Assembly (NCBI GenBank): GCA_963800215.1
Contig: CAWCZY010000001.1
Coordinates: 186,001-250,000 of the forward strand
Direction: 5' to 3'
From: JAJPKK01 sp963800215
Lineage (GTDB): Bacteria > Pseudomonadota > Alphaproteobacteria > Rhizobiales > Xanthobacteraceae
DNA length: 64,000 bases
Part shown: positions 20,748 to 29,823 of the stretch, in pieces
Numbering within the stretch: the first letter of the stretch is position 1
How the letters are laid out: the number at the start of each line of letters is the position of its first letter
Program-made: the position numbers and the translations under genes
The notes under the pieces: generated by a model
The model's input: the letters and a program-made list of their open reading frames with translations, nothing else
Database searches by the model: none
Told to the model about the DNA's origin: nothing

Positions 20748-21035
20748 TCACACCCCGCGCAGCAGGAAGCGGCGGTTCACCGGTTGCAGCGGGCGCGCGT
20801 TCATGGGGAAGATCGCCTTGAACGCGGCGATGTCCGCGGCGGCGACTTCGATCGGCTGCTCGCAGACTTTCCAGTCGACAACCTCCGAACATGGCGGCGT
20901 CGTCAGTGAACCTTCGTAGCGGTAGAGGGCGCGGCTGGCGGGCAGGAACTGGCGCGGGTCGAGCGGCTTGTCGAGGGTCGTCTCGCCCTCACTGCGGGGC
21001 GCCACCTGCATGATCGCGGCGAAGATCCGGCACCC
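20748..21035 (-). pseudogene. Alpha-carbonic anhydrase, C-terminal fragment
   Basis: About 90 codons with the alpha-carbonic anhydrase C-terminus: FLPASRALYRYEGSLTTPPC, SEVVDWKV and the end FPMNARPLQPVNRRFLLRG. The N-terminal two thirds, including the HxH zinc ligands, are missing. Upstream the frame runs into the FMN-binding protein region. Therefore a remnant, not a functional enzyme. Confidence 0.82.
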
Positions 21036-21097
21036 GCGCAGTAATGGAGAGGGCGGTTGCCCAATCGGAAAACCGGCGGGGCTCTTCCAATTGATCG

Positions 21098-21742
21098 TCA
21101 ATAAATCGTCGCCTTGAGCCGCTCCGGCGCGGTGCGGTCGTGTTCCGGGCCGCCCATCTCGCCCTTGGTGATGCAAGCGAGGATGGTGCCGGGGGTCGGC
21201 AGGGTCTTGCGGTCGACCTGGGTCGCCGGGTCCCACAGCTTGGAGCGCACGATCGCCTTGGCGCACTGGTAGTAGACCCGCTCCACAGTGACGATGAGGA
21301 CGGTGCGCGGCGTCTTGCCGTTGAACACGAAGCTCTTGCACAGCTCCGGATCGGTCGAGATCGCGGCACGGCCGACGACGCGGATGGTTTCGCCGCAGCC
21401 CGGGATCAGGAACAGCAAGGAGACGCGGGGATCGTCGAGCAGGTTGCGCAGGCTGTCGATGCGGTTGTTGCCGCGGCGGTCGGGGATCAGCAGCGTCTTT
21501 TCGTCCTGCACGCGCACGAAGCCCGCCGGGTCTCCCCGCGGCGAGCAATCGAGGCCGTCCGGGCCGCTGGTCGCCATCGCAAAGAACGGCGCGGCTTCGA
21601 TGAAGGCGCGGTAATGCGCATTGACGTGGTCGATCTCCTTGACCATCGACGGCCCGAACGGCTTGTCGTAGAGCGCCTCGAGCTGTTCGACCGTGGTGAC
21701 GAGGTGACGGTCCGATCCGTTCGCCATATCTGAGCTCGCCAT
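21098..21742 (-). CDS. Pyridoxamine 5'-phosphate oxidase-related FMN-binding protein
   Basis: About 214 residues, split-barrel flavin-binding fold of the PNPOx-like superfamily (the subgroup annotated in actinobacteria as MSMEG_1061-like). Recognisable segments are FFAMATSGPDGLDCSPRGDP, LLIPDRRGNNRIDSLRNLL and PRVSLLFLIPGCGETIRV. Probably an FMN- or F420-type reductase or oxidase of unknown substrate. The start is uncertain (ATG at 21742 or 21727; the frame reaches 21763 and there overlaps the mtaB stop). It closes the accessory block on the mtaB side. Confidence 0.82.
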   Translation of the reverse strand: MASSDMANGSDRHLVTTVEQLEALYDKPFGPSMVKEIDHVNAHYRAFIEAAPFFAMATSGPDGLDCSPRGDPAGFVRVQDEKTLLIPDRRGNNRIDSLRNLLDDPRVSLLFLIPGCGETIRVVGRAAISTDPELCKSFVFNGKTPRTVLIVTVERVYYQCAKAIVRSKLWDPATQVDRKTLPTPGTILACITKGEMGGPEHDRTAPERLKATIY

Positions 21743-21759
21743 ATCCGCGCTCCTTTGCC

Positions 21760-23034
21760 TCACGCCGCGATCAGGCGGCGGCCGTCATGGCCGGTCATCT
21801 CGGCATCGATGACGATGCCCGGCTCGACCGGCCGGTCGAACCGCACCGGGGTGAAATGCTCGCTGCGGCCGCTGTCGCCGGTTTCGGTGAGTACGCGGCG
21901 ACGCGCGCCGACTTCGCCGTCGAGATGGCGGCGCAGCGCCGCCTCGCCCGCTTCGCGCAGCCGCCGGGCGCGGTCCTTGGCGACCTCGCGGGCGACCTGC
22001 GGCATGCGTGCCGCCGGCGTCCCCGGCCGCGGCGAATAGGGAAACACATGCAGGTGGGTGAGCCCGCAATCGCCGATGAGGTCGAGCGAGCGGGAAAACA
22101 TTTCCTCGGTCTCGGTGGGAAAGCCGGCGATGATGTCGGCGCCGAACACCATGCCGGGGCGCAGCCGGCGCAGCCGCTCGCACAGCGCAACCGCCGCGGC
22201 GCGGGAATGCCGGCGCTTCATGCGCTTGAGGATGAGGTCGTCGCCGGCCTGCAGCGAGAGATGCAGGTGCGGCATCAGGCGCGGCTCCTCGCCGAACGCC
22301 GCGAACAGCTCGTCGTCGATCTCGACGCAATCGAGCGAGGACAGGCGCAGCCGCTCGAGCGTGCCGACATGGCGCAGGATCTGCCGCACCAGCGTGCCGA
22401 GCCTGGGCGTGCCCGGCAGGTCGGCGCCGTAGCTGGTGAGATCGACGCCGGTGAGGACCACTTCGCGATAGCCGTTGTCGGCGAGGCGGCGCACCTGGGT
22501 CACCACTTCGCCCATCGGCACCGAACGCGAATTGCCGCGTCCGAACGGAATGATGCAGAAGGTGCAGCGGTGGTCGCAGCCGTTCTGGACCTGGACATAG
22601 GCGCGGCTGCGTCCCTCCAGCCCCTCGATCAGATGGGCGGCGGTCTCCTTCACCGACATGATGTCGTTGACGGCGATCTTCTGCTCGCGACCGATGCCGA
22701 AATCGGGCGGCCGCGCCAGCGCCTCGCGTGCCGCGACCCAGGCCGCCCCCGCGATCTTGTCGTCATTGCCGATGACGCGGTCGACTTCCGCCATCGCGGC
22801 AAAGCTCGCGGGACTGGTCTGCGCCGCGCATCCCGTCACGATGATGCGCGCCTGCGGCCGCTCGCGCTTGGCCTTGCGGATCGCCTGGCGGGCCTGGCGC
22901 TCTGCCTCGGCGGTCACCGCGCAGGTATTGACGACGACGACATCGGCGAGCCCGGCGGCGGCGGCATGGCGCCGGATCACCTCGGATTCATAGGTGTTGA
23001 GGCGGCAGCCGAAGGTGAGGACATCGACGCTCAT
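21760..23034 (-). CDS. mtaB: MtaB, tRNA (N6-threonylcarbamoyladenosine37) methylthiotransferase
   Basis: 424-residue radical-SAM methylthiotransferase. The N-terminal UPF0004 domain carries cysteines in TFGCRLN, VNTCAVT and VTGCAAQ. The radical SAM cluster CDHRCTFC is near residue 162-169. The C-terminal TRAM-like domain is shortened. It modifies t6A37 of tRNA to ms2t6A. The start overlaps the dapF stop (ATGA), so dapF-mtaB are coupled, as is usual in this order. Confidence 0.94.
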   Translation of the reverse strand: MSVDVLTFGCRLNTYESEVIRRHAAAAGLADVVVVNTCAVTAEAERQARQAIRKAKRERPQARIIVTGCAAQTSPASFAAMAEVDRVIGNDDKIAGAAWVAAREALARPPDFGIGREQKIAVNDIMSVKETAAHLIEGLEGRSRAYVQVQNGCDHRCTFCIIPFGRGNSRSVPMGEVVTQVRRLADNGYREVVLTGVDLTSYGADLPGTPRLGTLVRQILRHVGTLERLRLSSLDCVEIDDELFAAFGEEPRLMPHLHLSLQAGDDLILKRMKRRHSRAAAVALCERLRRLRPGMVFGADIIAGFPTETEEMFSRSLDLIGDCGLTHLHVFPYSPRPGTPAARMPQVAREVAKDRARRLREAGEAALRRHLDGEVGARRRVLTETGDSGRSEHFTPVRFDRPVEPGIVIDAEMTGHDGRRLIAA

Positions 23035-23903
23035 GAGGCCATGCCTGCTGCGAACAGCGCCGGATCGAACCGGCCCTCGAACTCGTATTCCACCGGCCCG
23101 GTCATCAGCACATGGCCATCGGCCTCCCGCCACTCGATGACGAGATCGCCGCCGGGGAGCGTGACCGTGACCTTGCGGCCGGTCCGCTTGGTGCGTGCCG
23201 CGCACACCGCGGCGGCGCACGCGGCCGAGCCGCAGGCGCGGGTCAGGCCGGCGCCGCGTTCCCAGGTCCGCACGGTCAGGTGCTCGCGCGAATCGACGTG
23301 GGCGAGAGAAATGTTGGCGCGGTCCGGGAAGATCGGGTGGTGCTCCAGTAATGGGCCGATTTTGCCTAAATCATAGGCAGCCACATCATCGACCCAGAAA
23401 ACCGCGTGGGGATTGCCCATGCTGACCGCAGAGGGGGAATGCAAAATCGGATGATCGATCGGCCCGATCTGCAGCTCGATCGCCCTGGTGTCGAAAAACT
23501 CCTCGGCCAGCGGGATCTCGGTCCAGTGGAAGCGGGGCTCTCCCATGTCGACCGTGGAGGTCAGCGGCGCCTGGCCCTGGAAGCAGGCCAGGAGGCCGGC
23601 CCGGGTTTCCACCGTGAGCGTGGAATTTCCGCTTTGCTTGAACAGGATATCGGCGACGCAACGCATCCCGTTGCCGCAGGCGCCGGCTTCCGAGCCGTCA
23701 TTGTTGTAGATGAGCACGAACGCGTCGGTCCCGGCGGCACGGGGCGGATAGACCGCCATGAGCTGGTCATAGGGCGCGGCCGCGGCGGCGGCGCGGGCAT
23801 CGGCGGCGCTGATCGCCTGTGGCCTCGCGCGCATGTCCACCACCACGATCTCGTTGCCGAGGCCGTTCATTTTGGTAAAGGAATGGTTGGCGAGCGCGTT
23901 CAT
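23031..23903 (-). CDS. dapF: DapF, diaminopimelate epimerase
   Basis: 290-residue cofactor-independent epimerase converting LL- to meso-diaminopimelate for lysine and peptidoglycan. The two active-site cysteines are seen in GACGNGMRC (about residue 79-87) and RACGSAACA (about 223-231), and the substrate loop NNDGSEAG is intact. First gene of the dapF-mtaB pair. Confidence 0.96.
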   Translation of the reverse strand: MNALANHSFTKMNGLGNEIVVVDMRARPQAISAADARAAAAAAPYDQLMAVYPPRAAGTDAFVLIYNNDGSEAGACGNGMRCVADILFKQSGNSTLTVETRAGLLACFQGQAPLTSTVDMGEPRFHWTEIPLAEEFFDTRAIELQIGPIDHPILHSPSAVSMGNPHAVFWVDDVAAYDLGKIGPLLEHHPIFPDRANISLAHVDSREHLTVRTWERGAGLTRACGSAACAAAVCAARTKRTGRKVTVTLPGGDLVIEWREADGHVLMTGPVEYEFEGRFDPALFAAGMAS

Positions 23904-24043
23904 GCCTCGATCTTGCCGACTATCCCTGCTTATAGGGATATGACGAATAAATCGCCAGCCGGTCACTGCATCGTGTACTATCGAGGTTGCAGCCGGCGTG
24001 TCTTTTGCTGGTTTCGCCTGGGGGCGATGCCGGGGAGAATCCG

Positions 24044-24643
24044 ATGATCCCTTCACGAATTTGGTGGTTGTCCGCGGTCGCGGCCGCGGCGGTGAGTTTT
24101 GCGGTCCTATCGCCCGCGGCGGCGCAAGCCCCGCCCGCGGCGGCTCCCCCGGCGACGGCGCCCCCAGCGGCCGCCTCGGCCGATCCGTTCGGCGAGGAAG
24201 TGACGCTGGTGGAAAAGCCGATCGTCTATATATCGGGCTCCGGAATGTGGGATTCCGCCTTCGATACCATCATCGGCGGCTTCAAGACCGTCTATGGCGC
24301 CATGGCCAAGCAGGGCCTCAAGGCCACCGGGGCGCCGATGACGATCTACACCGCGACCGACGACACCGGCTTCCAGTTCCAGGCGGCCGTGCCGGTGGAG
24401 AAGACGCCCACAGTGCCGCCCGACAGCGAGATCACGGCCGGCATGTCGCCGGCGGGCAAGGCCCTCAAGTTCGTCCACCGCGGCTCCTATGACGCCATGG
24501 ACACGACTTATGAGGCGATCACCAACTATCTCGACGAGAAGCAACTCGAAGCCAAGGACCTGTTCGTCGAGCAGTACATGAAGGACCCGATCTCGACGCC
24601 GGAAGACGATTTGGTGATCGAGGTCTACGTCCCGCTCAAGTGA
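24044..24643 (+). CDS. Exported GyrI-like (AraC effector-binding fold) protein
   Basis: 199 residues: a signal peptide (about 1-28, ending AAAQA), an Ala/Pro-rich linker, then a GyrI/SOUL-type small-molecule-binding domain with VPVEKTPTVPPDSEI, GKALKFVHRGSYDAMDTTYEAI and LFVEQYMKDPISTPEDDLVIEVYVPL. The last of these is the typical C-terminus. Exported versions are frequent in this order; function unknown. Its 3' end overlaps that of the convergent metallo-hydrolase by 19 bases. GGGGAGAATCCG before ATG 24044 is the ribosome-binding site. Confidence 0.85.
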   Translation: MIPSRIWWLSAVAAAAVSFAVLSPAAAQAPPAAAPPATAPPAAASADPFGEEVTLVEKPIVYISGSGMWDSAFDTIIGGFKTVYGAMAKQGLKATGAPMTIYTATDDTGFQFQAAVPVEKTPTVPPDSEITAGMSPAGKALKFVHRGSYDAMDTTYEAITNYLDEKQLEAKDLFVEQYMKDPISTPEDDLVIEVYVPLK

Positions 24644-25710
24644 TCTGCCAAGCCCGCGATCTCCCAGGCCTGTCCCGGCCGAAGCACGCGGAACCTGTCC
24701 GGGTCTATCCCGGCGGCCTCCAGCGCCCGTGAGAGTGCTGCCACGGGCGCATCGATGGCTTCGTCGGTGAGCTTGAACGTGCCGTGATGATGGGCGAGCG
24801 CCAGTTCGGCGCCGCAATCCCTGAACGCGCGCACCGCCTCCTGCGGGTTCATGTGCTGGTCGCGCATGAACCAGCGCGGCTCGTAGGCGCCGATCGGCAG
24901 GATGGCGAGGCGGAACGGGCCGTAGCGCTCGCGCGCCTCGCGAAATCTGAAGCCCTCGCCATAGCCCGAATCGGTCACGTGATAGATGCGCCCGGCAGGC
25001 GTTTCGATGACGAATCCCGCCCACAAGGTCTTGTTGCGGTCGAACAGGCCGCGCGCCGACCAATGCCGCAACGGAACCAGCGTAACGGCAAGGTCGGGCG
25101 CCAGCACGACCCTCTGGTGCCAGTCGTAGCCTTCCGCCGTGATGGCGGGATCATGGGCCCGCATCACGGTGTCGTTGCCGAGCGGGGTAATGACCCGCGG
25201 CCGGTGGGCGGCAGCAAGCCGCGACAGCGTCGCCACATCGAGATGGTCGTAATGGCCGTGGGACACCAGCACCGCATCGATCGGCGGCAGGGCGTCGAAC
25301 GCGATGCCGGGGTCGTTGACCCGCTTCGGCCCGGCAAAGCTCACAGGGGAGGCGCGCTGCGACCACACGGGATCAAACAGCAGGTTCTGACCCCGGGTCT
25401 GGATGAGGAGCGTCGCATGGCCGACAAAGCCGATCCGGATCGCCGGCCCGGCGACGCGCGCGGGCGGGATGTCCGCATAGGGGCTCGGCGCCCATTCCGG
25501 CCACGCTTCGCCGCGCCCGGAGGCGATCCACCGCAGCATGTCGAGGGCGCCCTTGGGCGCCGCGCCATGGGGATCGTGGAACCGGGTTCCGTCGAAATGA
25601 TCCGACACCGGCCCGTCGTGATAGGCCGATGTCAGAGACCGCAGCCAGCCGGCGGCGGCGGCGGTGACCCAGGCGAACAGGTTGCGACGAGATGGCGGCA
25701 TCGGCGGCAT
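24625..25710 (-). CDS. Metallo-beta-lactamase-fold hydrolase (NAPE-PLD/UlaG-like)
   Basis: 361 residues. It has the MBL-fold site SHGHYDHLD (about residue 155), IRIGFVGHATLLIQTRGQNLLFDPVWSQRASP, and later His/Asp ligands in VTDSGYG and ALAHHHGTF. This arrangement matches phospholipase D-type MBL proteins (NAPE-PLD, RomA/YfdX-like). The N-terminus PSRRNLFAWVTAAAAGWLRS looks like a membrane anchor or signal. ATG 25710 was chosen because it begins this segment; the frame extends further to 25815. Confidence 0.86.
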   Translation of the reverse strand: MPPMPPSRRNLFAWVTAAAAGWLRSLTSAYHDGPVSDHFDGTRFHDPHGAAPKGALDMLRWIASGRGEAWPEWAPSPYADIPPARVAGPAIRIGFVGHATLLIQTRGQNLLFDPVWSQRASPVSFAGPKRVNDPGIAFDALPPIDAVLVSHGHYDHLDVATLSRLAAAHRPRVITPLGNDTVMRAHDPAITAEGYDWHQRVVLAPDLAVTLVPLRHWSARGLFDRNKTLWAGFVIETPAGRIYHVTDSGYGEGFRFREARERYGPFRLAILPIGAYEPRWFMRDQHMNPQEAVRAFRDCGAELALAHHHGTFKLTDEAIDAPVAALSRALEAAGIDPDRFRVLRPGQAWEIAGLADHLSGT

Positions 25711-25835
25711 CGTTTCGGTCTTGCGGCGCCTCGGCTTACCGCCTACTCGTGGCGGAACCGCGTTCCGGCGGAAATTACAATCAGGTCCGAAACGTCTGCA
25801 ACTTTTCGGGATCATGCTCCAAGGGAGGGAATGGC

Positions 25836-26093
25836 ATGTCGGAATTGACCCCTGACGAGATCCGCGCGGCGGTGCATCCGGTCGATGACGCCGTGGTGGC
25901 CGAGATCATCGCCACCGGCGTAAATCACGACGAACTGGTGGAGGCCTGTCATTTCTTCGCCAGGGATCGCAAGAGCAAGTCCCCCCATGAGGTGCCGGAT
26001 GGCCGGGTCGGCCGGGTGGTGTCCATCCTCGAGCGGATCGCACCGGAGGTGAAGGAAAGCTGGCTCGGCGAATTCGGCACGCGATTCGAATAA
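25836..26093 (+). CDS. Small conserved hypothetical protein
   Basis: 85-residue acidic soluble protein (MSELTPDEIRAAVHPVDDAV ...). A strong ribosome-binding site AAGGGAGGGA precedes ATG 25836. The amphipathic helices ELVEACHFFARDR and GRVVSILERIAPEV suggest a small helical domain. I do not recognise a function. It lies alone between the metallo-hydrolase and ffh. Confidence 0.7.
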   Translation: MSELTPDEIRAAVHPVDDAVVAEIIATGVNHDELVEACHFFARDRKSKSPHEVPDGRVGRVVSILERIAPEVKESWLGEFGTRFE

Positions 26094-26255
26094 GGCGGTA
26101 CGCGGGGCGCGGGCGCAGAGCCGCGGTTGACTTACCCGCCGCCCCGCCCTAAGTCTCCCGAAGCTCTCGAAAAGAGCCGAAGTTCGCCCTGCCGCCCGGT
26201 CCCGTGAGGCCGGAGGTCAACGCCCGACAGCGCTGTGCGCCCTCGGGCGGCTTTG

Positions 26256-26300
26256 TCGTTTGATGCTGAGTTGTTTGACGTTCAGTCGTTTGACGTTATT
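26256..26300. repeat. 15-base tandem repeats upstream of ffh
   Basis: Units TCGTTTGATGCTGAG, TTGTTTGACGTTCAG and TCGTTTGACGTTATT, followed at 26306 by the degenerate TGTTTGATGTTCG that runs into the ffh start codon. The start codon ATG at 26312 lies in this last copy. Confidence 0.75.
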
Positions 26301-26311
26301 GGTGCTGTTTG

Positions 26312-27900
26312 ATGTTCGAAGGCCTGTCCGACAAGCTGTCCGGCATTCTCGACCGGTTGACGCGCCGCGGCGCGCTCACCGCGGCCGATGTCGACGCGGC
26401 GTCGCGGGAGGTCCGCCGCGCGTTGCTGGAGGCCGATGTCGCCCTCGACGTGGTGCGCGGAATTCGTCGACCGGGTGCGCGAGCGCGCCGTCGGGGTCGA
26501 GGTGGTGAAGTCGGTCACCCCCGGCCAGATGATCGTCAAGATCGTCCACGACCAGCTCATCGAGACGCTCGGCGCCACCGCCGATCCGATCGACCTCAAT
26601 GCCCCGGCGCCGGTGCCGATCATGATGGTGGGGCTGCAGGGCTCCGGCAAGACCACCACCACCGCCAAGATCGCGCGGCGCCTCAACGAGCAGATGCGGC
26701 GCAAGACGCTGATGGCCTCCCTCGACACCAGGCGCCCGGCGGCGATGGAGCAGCTCGCGGTGCTCGGCAAGCAGGTCGGCGTCGACACCCTGCCGATCGT
26801 CGCCGGACAGTCGCCGGTGCAGATCGCGCGGCGCGCCATCGAGGCCGGCCGGCTCGGCGGCTACGACGTGGTCATGCTCGACACCGCCGGCCGCACCACC
26901 CTCGACGAGGCGATGATGGCCGAGGCGGCGGAGGTCAAGGCCGCCGCGCAGCCCCACGAGGTGCTGCTCGTCGCCGACAGCCTGACCGGCCAGGACGCGG
27001 TCAATCTCGCCCGCGCCTTCGACCAGCGGGTCGGCCTGACCGGCATCGTCCTGACCCGGGTCGACGGCGACGGCCGCGGCGGCGCGGCGCTCTCCATGCG
27101 CGCGGTGACCGGCAAGCCGATCAAGCTGATGGGCACCGGCGAAAAGCTCGACGCGCTGGAGGATTTCCATCCCGCCCGGATCGCCGATCGCATTCTCGGC
27201 ATGGGCGACATCGTCTCGCTGGTCGAGAAGGCCGCGGCGACCATCGACACACGAGAAGGCGATGCGCACCGCCGAGCGCATGCGCAAGGGCGCCTTCGAC
27301 CTCAACGACCTGCGCGAGCAGCTCGAGCAGATGCAGAAGATGGGCGGCATCGGCGGGCTGATGGGCATGCTCCCCGGCATCGCCAAGATGAAGAACCAGA
27401 TCGCCGCCGCCAATCTCGACGACGGCCTGCTCAAGCGCCAGGTCGCGATCATCTTGTCGATGACGCCGCGAGAGCGGCGCAACCCCGACCTGCTCAAGGC
27501 GAGCCGCAAGAAGCGCATCGCCGCGGGCTCCGGCAGCAAGGTCGAGGAGATCAACAAGCTCCTGAAGATGCACCGCGGCATGGCCGACATGATGAAGGCG
27601 ATGGGCGGCGCCAAGCGCGGCCCGCTCGCCGGCCTCGCCAATGCGCTCGGCATGGGTGGCGGTGTGGGCGGCGGCATGCCGAGCCCGGAAGAGATGGCAA
27701 AGCTCGCCGAGAGAATGCCGGGCGGGCTGCCCGGCGGAATTCCAGGCGGCATGCCCGGCGGGTTGCCGGGCGGATCACCCGGTGCGCCCAAGCTGCCGCC
27801 GACCTTTCCCGGCGCGCCCGGCGGGTTGCCCGGCCTCGGCGGTCCGAAGGGGCCGTTGCCGGGGCTCGGCGGCTTTCCCGGCTTCGGCAAGAAGAAATGA
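26312..27900 (+). CDS. ffh: Ffh, signal recognition particle GTPase, two +1 frameshifts
   Basis: SRP54 homologue that binds signal sequences and 4.5S RNA. Read as MFEGLSDKLSGILDRL, then an extra G at 26459-26460 shifts the frame into EFVDRVRERAVGVEVV and the GTPase motifs GLQGSGKTTT, DTAGRTTLDE and TRVDGDGRGGAAL. An extra A near 27249 (ATCGAC-A-CACGAG) shifts it again into the M domain (MRKGAFDLNDLREQLEQMQKMGG) and a Gly/Pro-rich tail ending GFPGFGKKK. Restored length is 528 residues, normal for the family. As ffh is essential, both indels are most likely sequence errors. No 4.5S RNA gene was seen nearby. Confidence 0.93.
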
Positions 27901-27907
27901 GCGATTT

Positions 27908-27926
27908 CAACCCCATGCAAAGTGGA
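27908..27926. repeat. Short repeat CAACCCCATGCAAAGT, copy 2
   Basis: Same core as at 16972-16990, located between ffh and rpsP. Confidence 0.55.
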
Positions 27927-27961
27927 AATTGAGCAAAGAACCCGCTGAGAAAGGACTTCCA

Positions 27962-28363
27962 ATGTCTCTGAAAATCCGGATGGCCCGTGCCGGCACCAAG
28001 AAGCGGCCGGTCTATCACATCGTGGTGGCCGACAGCCGCTACCCCCGCGACGGCCGCTTCATCGAGCGGCTCGGCTATTTCAATCCGCTGCTGCCGAAGG
28101 AAAATACCGACCGGCTCAAGTTCGACATCGAGAAGGCAAAGGACTGGCTCGCCAAGGGCGCGACGCCGTCCGACCGCATCCTGCGCTTCCTCGATGCCGC
28201 CGGCGTCCGCAAGCGCCCCGCGCGCAACAATCCGGAAAAGGCGATCCCGCGCAAGGAGCGCAAGGCCGCCGCCGAAGCCGCCGCCAAGGCCGCCCCGCCC
28301 GCCAAGGCCCCGGCCGCCAAGGCTGGTCCGGGCGCCAAGCCCGGCGCAGCGGCCGCGCGTTGA
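27962..28363 (+). CDS. rpsP: Ribosomal protein bS16
   Basis: 133-residue small-subunit protein S16: MSLKIRMARAGTKKRPVYHIVVAD, FIERLGYFNPL, WLAKGATPSDRI. The C-terminal 45 residues are an Ala/Lys/Pro-rich extension common in this order. A GAAAGGA site precedes ATG 27962. It lies between ffh and rimM in the conserved ffh-rpsP-rimM-trmD-rplS cluster. Confidence 0.97.
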   Translation: MSLKIRMARAGTKKRPVYHIVVADSRYPRDGRFIERLGYFNPLLPKENTDRLKFDIEKAKDWLAKGATPSDRILRFLDAAGVRKRPARNNPEKAIPRKERKAAAEAAAKAAPPAKAPAAKAGPGAKPGAAAAR

Positions 28364-29011
28364 CCTCCTCCCGTCGCGCCGCGCGCGACGGCCTCCCCCG
28401 CCTGCGCAGGGGCGAGCCCGCGCGCGCCGACGGTCCTTCCCTGACGCCGCATGCCGCCGGCCCGTCCCGGTGCCGGCAGGGCAAGCAGATCTGCGTGGCG
28501 CGGATCGGCGCCGCCCACGGCACCACCGGCGAAGTCCGGCTGTGGCCGTTCACCGGGGATCCGCAGGCGGTCGGCCGCTACGGCGCGCTCGCGGCCGCCG
28601 ATGGACGCACGCATCGAGATCGAATCGCTGCGCCCGACCAAGGGGTTCTTCATCGCCCGGATCAAGGGCGTGACCGACCGCAATGGCGCCGAACGCCTGC
28701 GCAATATCGATCTCTTCGTCCCCCGCGACCGCCTGCCCCGCCCGGCACCGGACGAGTATTACTATGCCGACCTGATCGGCCTCGCCGCCGAAGACACCAG
28801 CGGCCATCCGATCGGCACCGTCATCGCCATCCATGATTTCGGCGCCGGCGATCTCCTGGAGATCGTGCCGCCCGGCGGCGGCGAGACGATGCTGCTGCCG
28901 TTCACCGCTGGCGTCGTGCCCAAGGTCGACATCGCGGCGGGGCGCATCGTCCTCGATCCGCCCGGCGAGATCGAGGCCGACGCTACGGACCCGCACCAGC
29001 GCGACGGTTAG
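28360..29011 (+). CDS. rimM: RimM, 16S rRNA processing factor, one +1 frameshift
   Basis: Ribosome maturation factor that binds S19 and helps 30S assembly. The N-terminal domain shows ICVARIGAAHGTTGEVRLWPF, and the PRC-barrel domain shows DEYYYADLIGLAA and TMLLPFTAGVVPKVD. An extra base at about 28603 (in the GATGGAC context) separates the two frames. The start is not certain: the open frame reaches TTG 28360, which overlaps the rpsP stop, but the first 45 residues are not typical. An initiation closer to 28451, with another indel, is possible. Confidence 0.88.
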
Positions 29012-29013
29012 CC

Positions 29014-29705
29014 ATGTGGCGCGCGACCGTCCTCACCATTTTCCCGGACATGTTTCCGGGACCGCTGGGCGCGAGCCTCGCCGGCAAGGCGAGCGCCAGG
29101 GGCCTGTGGTCGCTCGACGGCGGTCGACATCCGGGACTATGCCGCCGACAAGCACCGCGCGGTCGACGATACCCCCGCCGGCGGCGGCCCCGGCATGGTG
29201 ATGAAGCCGGACGTGATCGCCCGCGCCATCGATGCCGCCGCCGCCGATGACCGCCCGCGCCTGCTGATGAGCCCGCGCGGCCGTCTCTTGACCCAGGCGC
29301 GGGTGCGCGAGCTCGCGGGCGGGCCCGGGATCGCCGTCGTATGCGGCCGTTTCGAGGGGATCGACGAACGCGTCATCGCCGGCCGCGGCCTCGAAGAGGT
29401 GTCGATCGGCGACTATGTACTCTCGGGCGGCGAGATCGCCGCCATCGCAGTCATCGACGCCTGCGTGCGGCTGATCCCCGGGGTCATGGGCAAGGAAGCC
29501 TCCGGCGCCGAGGAAAGCTTCAGCGACGGCCTCCTCGAATACCCGCAATTCACGCGGCCGCAGGCGTGGGAAGGCCGCGCCATTCCGGAGGTGCTGACAT
29601 CGGGCGACCACGGCAAGGTCGCAGGCCTGGCGGCGGGACGAGGCCCGGCGCCTCACCCGCGAACGCCGGCCTGACCTGTGGTCCGCCTACCTGGCCGGCA
29701 CGTGA
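29014..29705 (+). CDS. trmD: TrmD, tRNA (guanine37-N1)-methyltransferase, two +1 frameshifts
   Basis: SPOUT methyltransferase that makes m1G37 and prevents ribosomal frameshifting. It reads MWRATVLTIFPDMFPG. After an extra G at 29119 it continues AVDIRDYAADKHRAVDDTPAGGGPGM, then CGRFEGIDERV and the knot region IGDYVLSGGEIAA. After an extra G at 29624 it ends AWRRDEARRLTRERRPDLW. Restored length is 229 residues. It starts two bases after the rimM stop. TrmD is essential in most bacteria, so the breaks are unlikely to be real. Confidence 0.92.
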
Positions 29706-29734
29706 TTCGCTCAAGAAGGCACCACCGGAAGGGT

Positions 29735-29754
29735 GACAAAGGCGTGACTTTGTC
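29735..29754 (+). promoter_or_regulatory. Hairpin in the rplS leader
   Basis: GACAAAG / CTTTGTC stem with a six-base loop in the 118-base gap between trmD and rplS. It lacks a T tract, so it is not a classical terminator; it could be a leader structure or an attenuator of L19. Confidence 0.35.
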
Positions 29755-29823
29755 GTATAGGCGGCGCCGAAACAGGCGGCCTGCCGTCCGACCCTCATCC
29801 GGCGCTGCCGACGGAGATATCCC

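Noticed and set aside
16203..21742. Prophage or integrative element with attachment sites
   Set aside because: No integrase, no tRNA target and no structural phage genes. The block contains only transposase fragments and metabolic genes.
26094..26311. 4.5S (SRP) RNA gene upstream of ffh
   Set aside because: The conserved apical sequence of SRP RNA is absent. Only GC-rich spacer and the 15-base tandem repeats are present.
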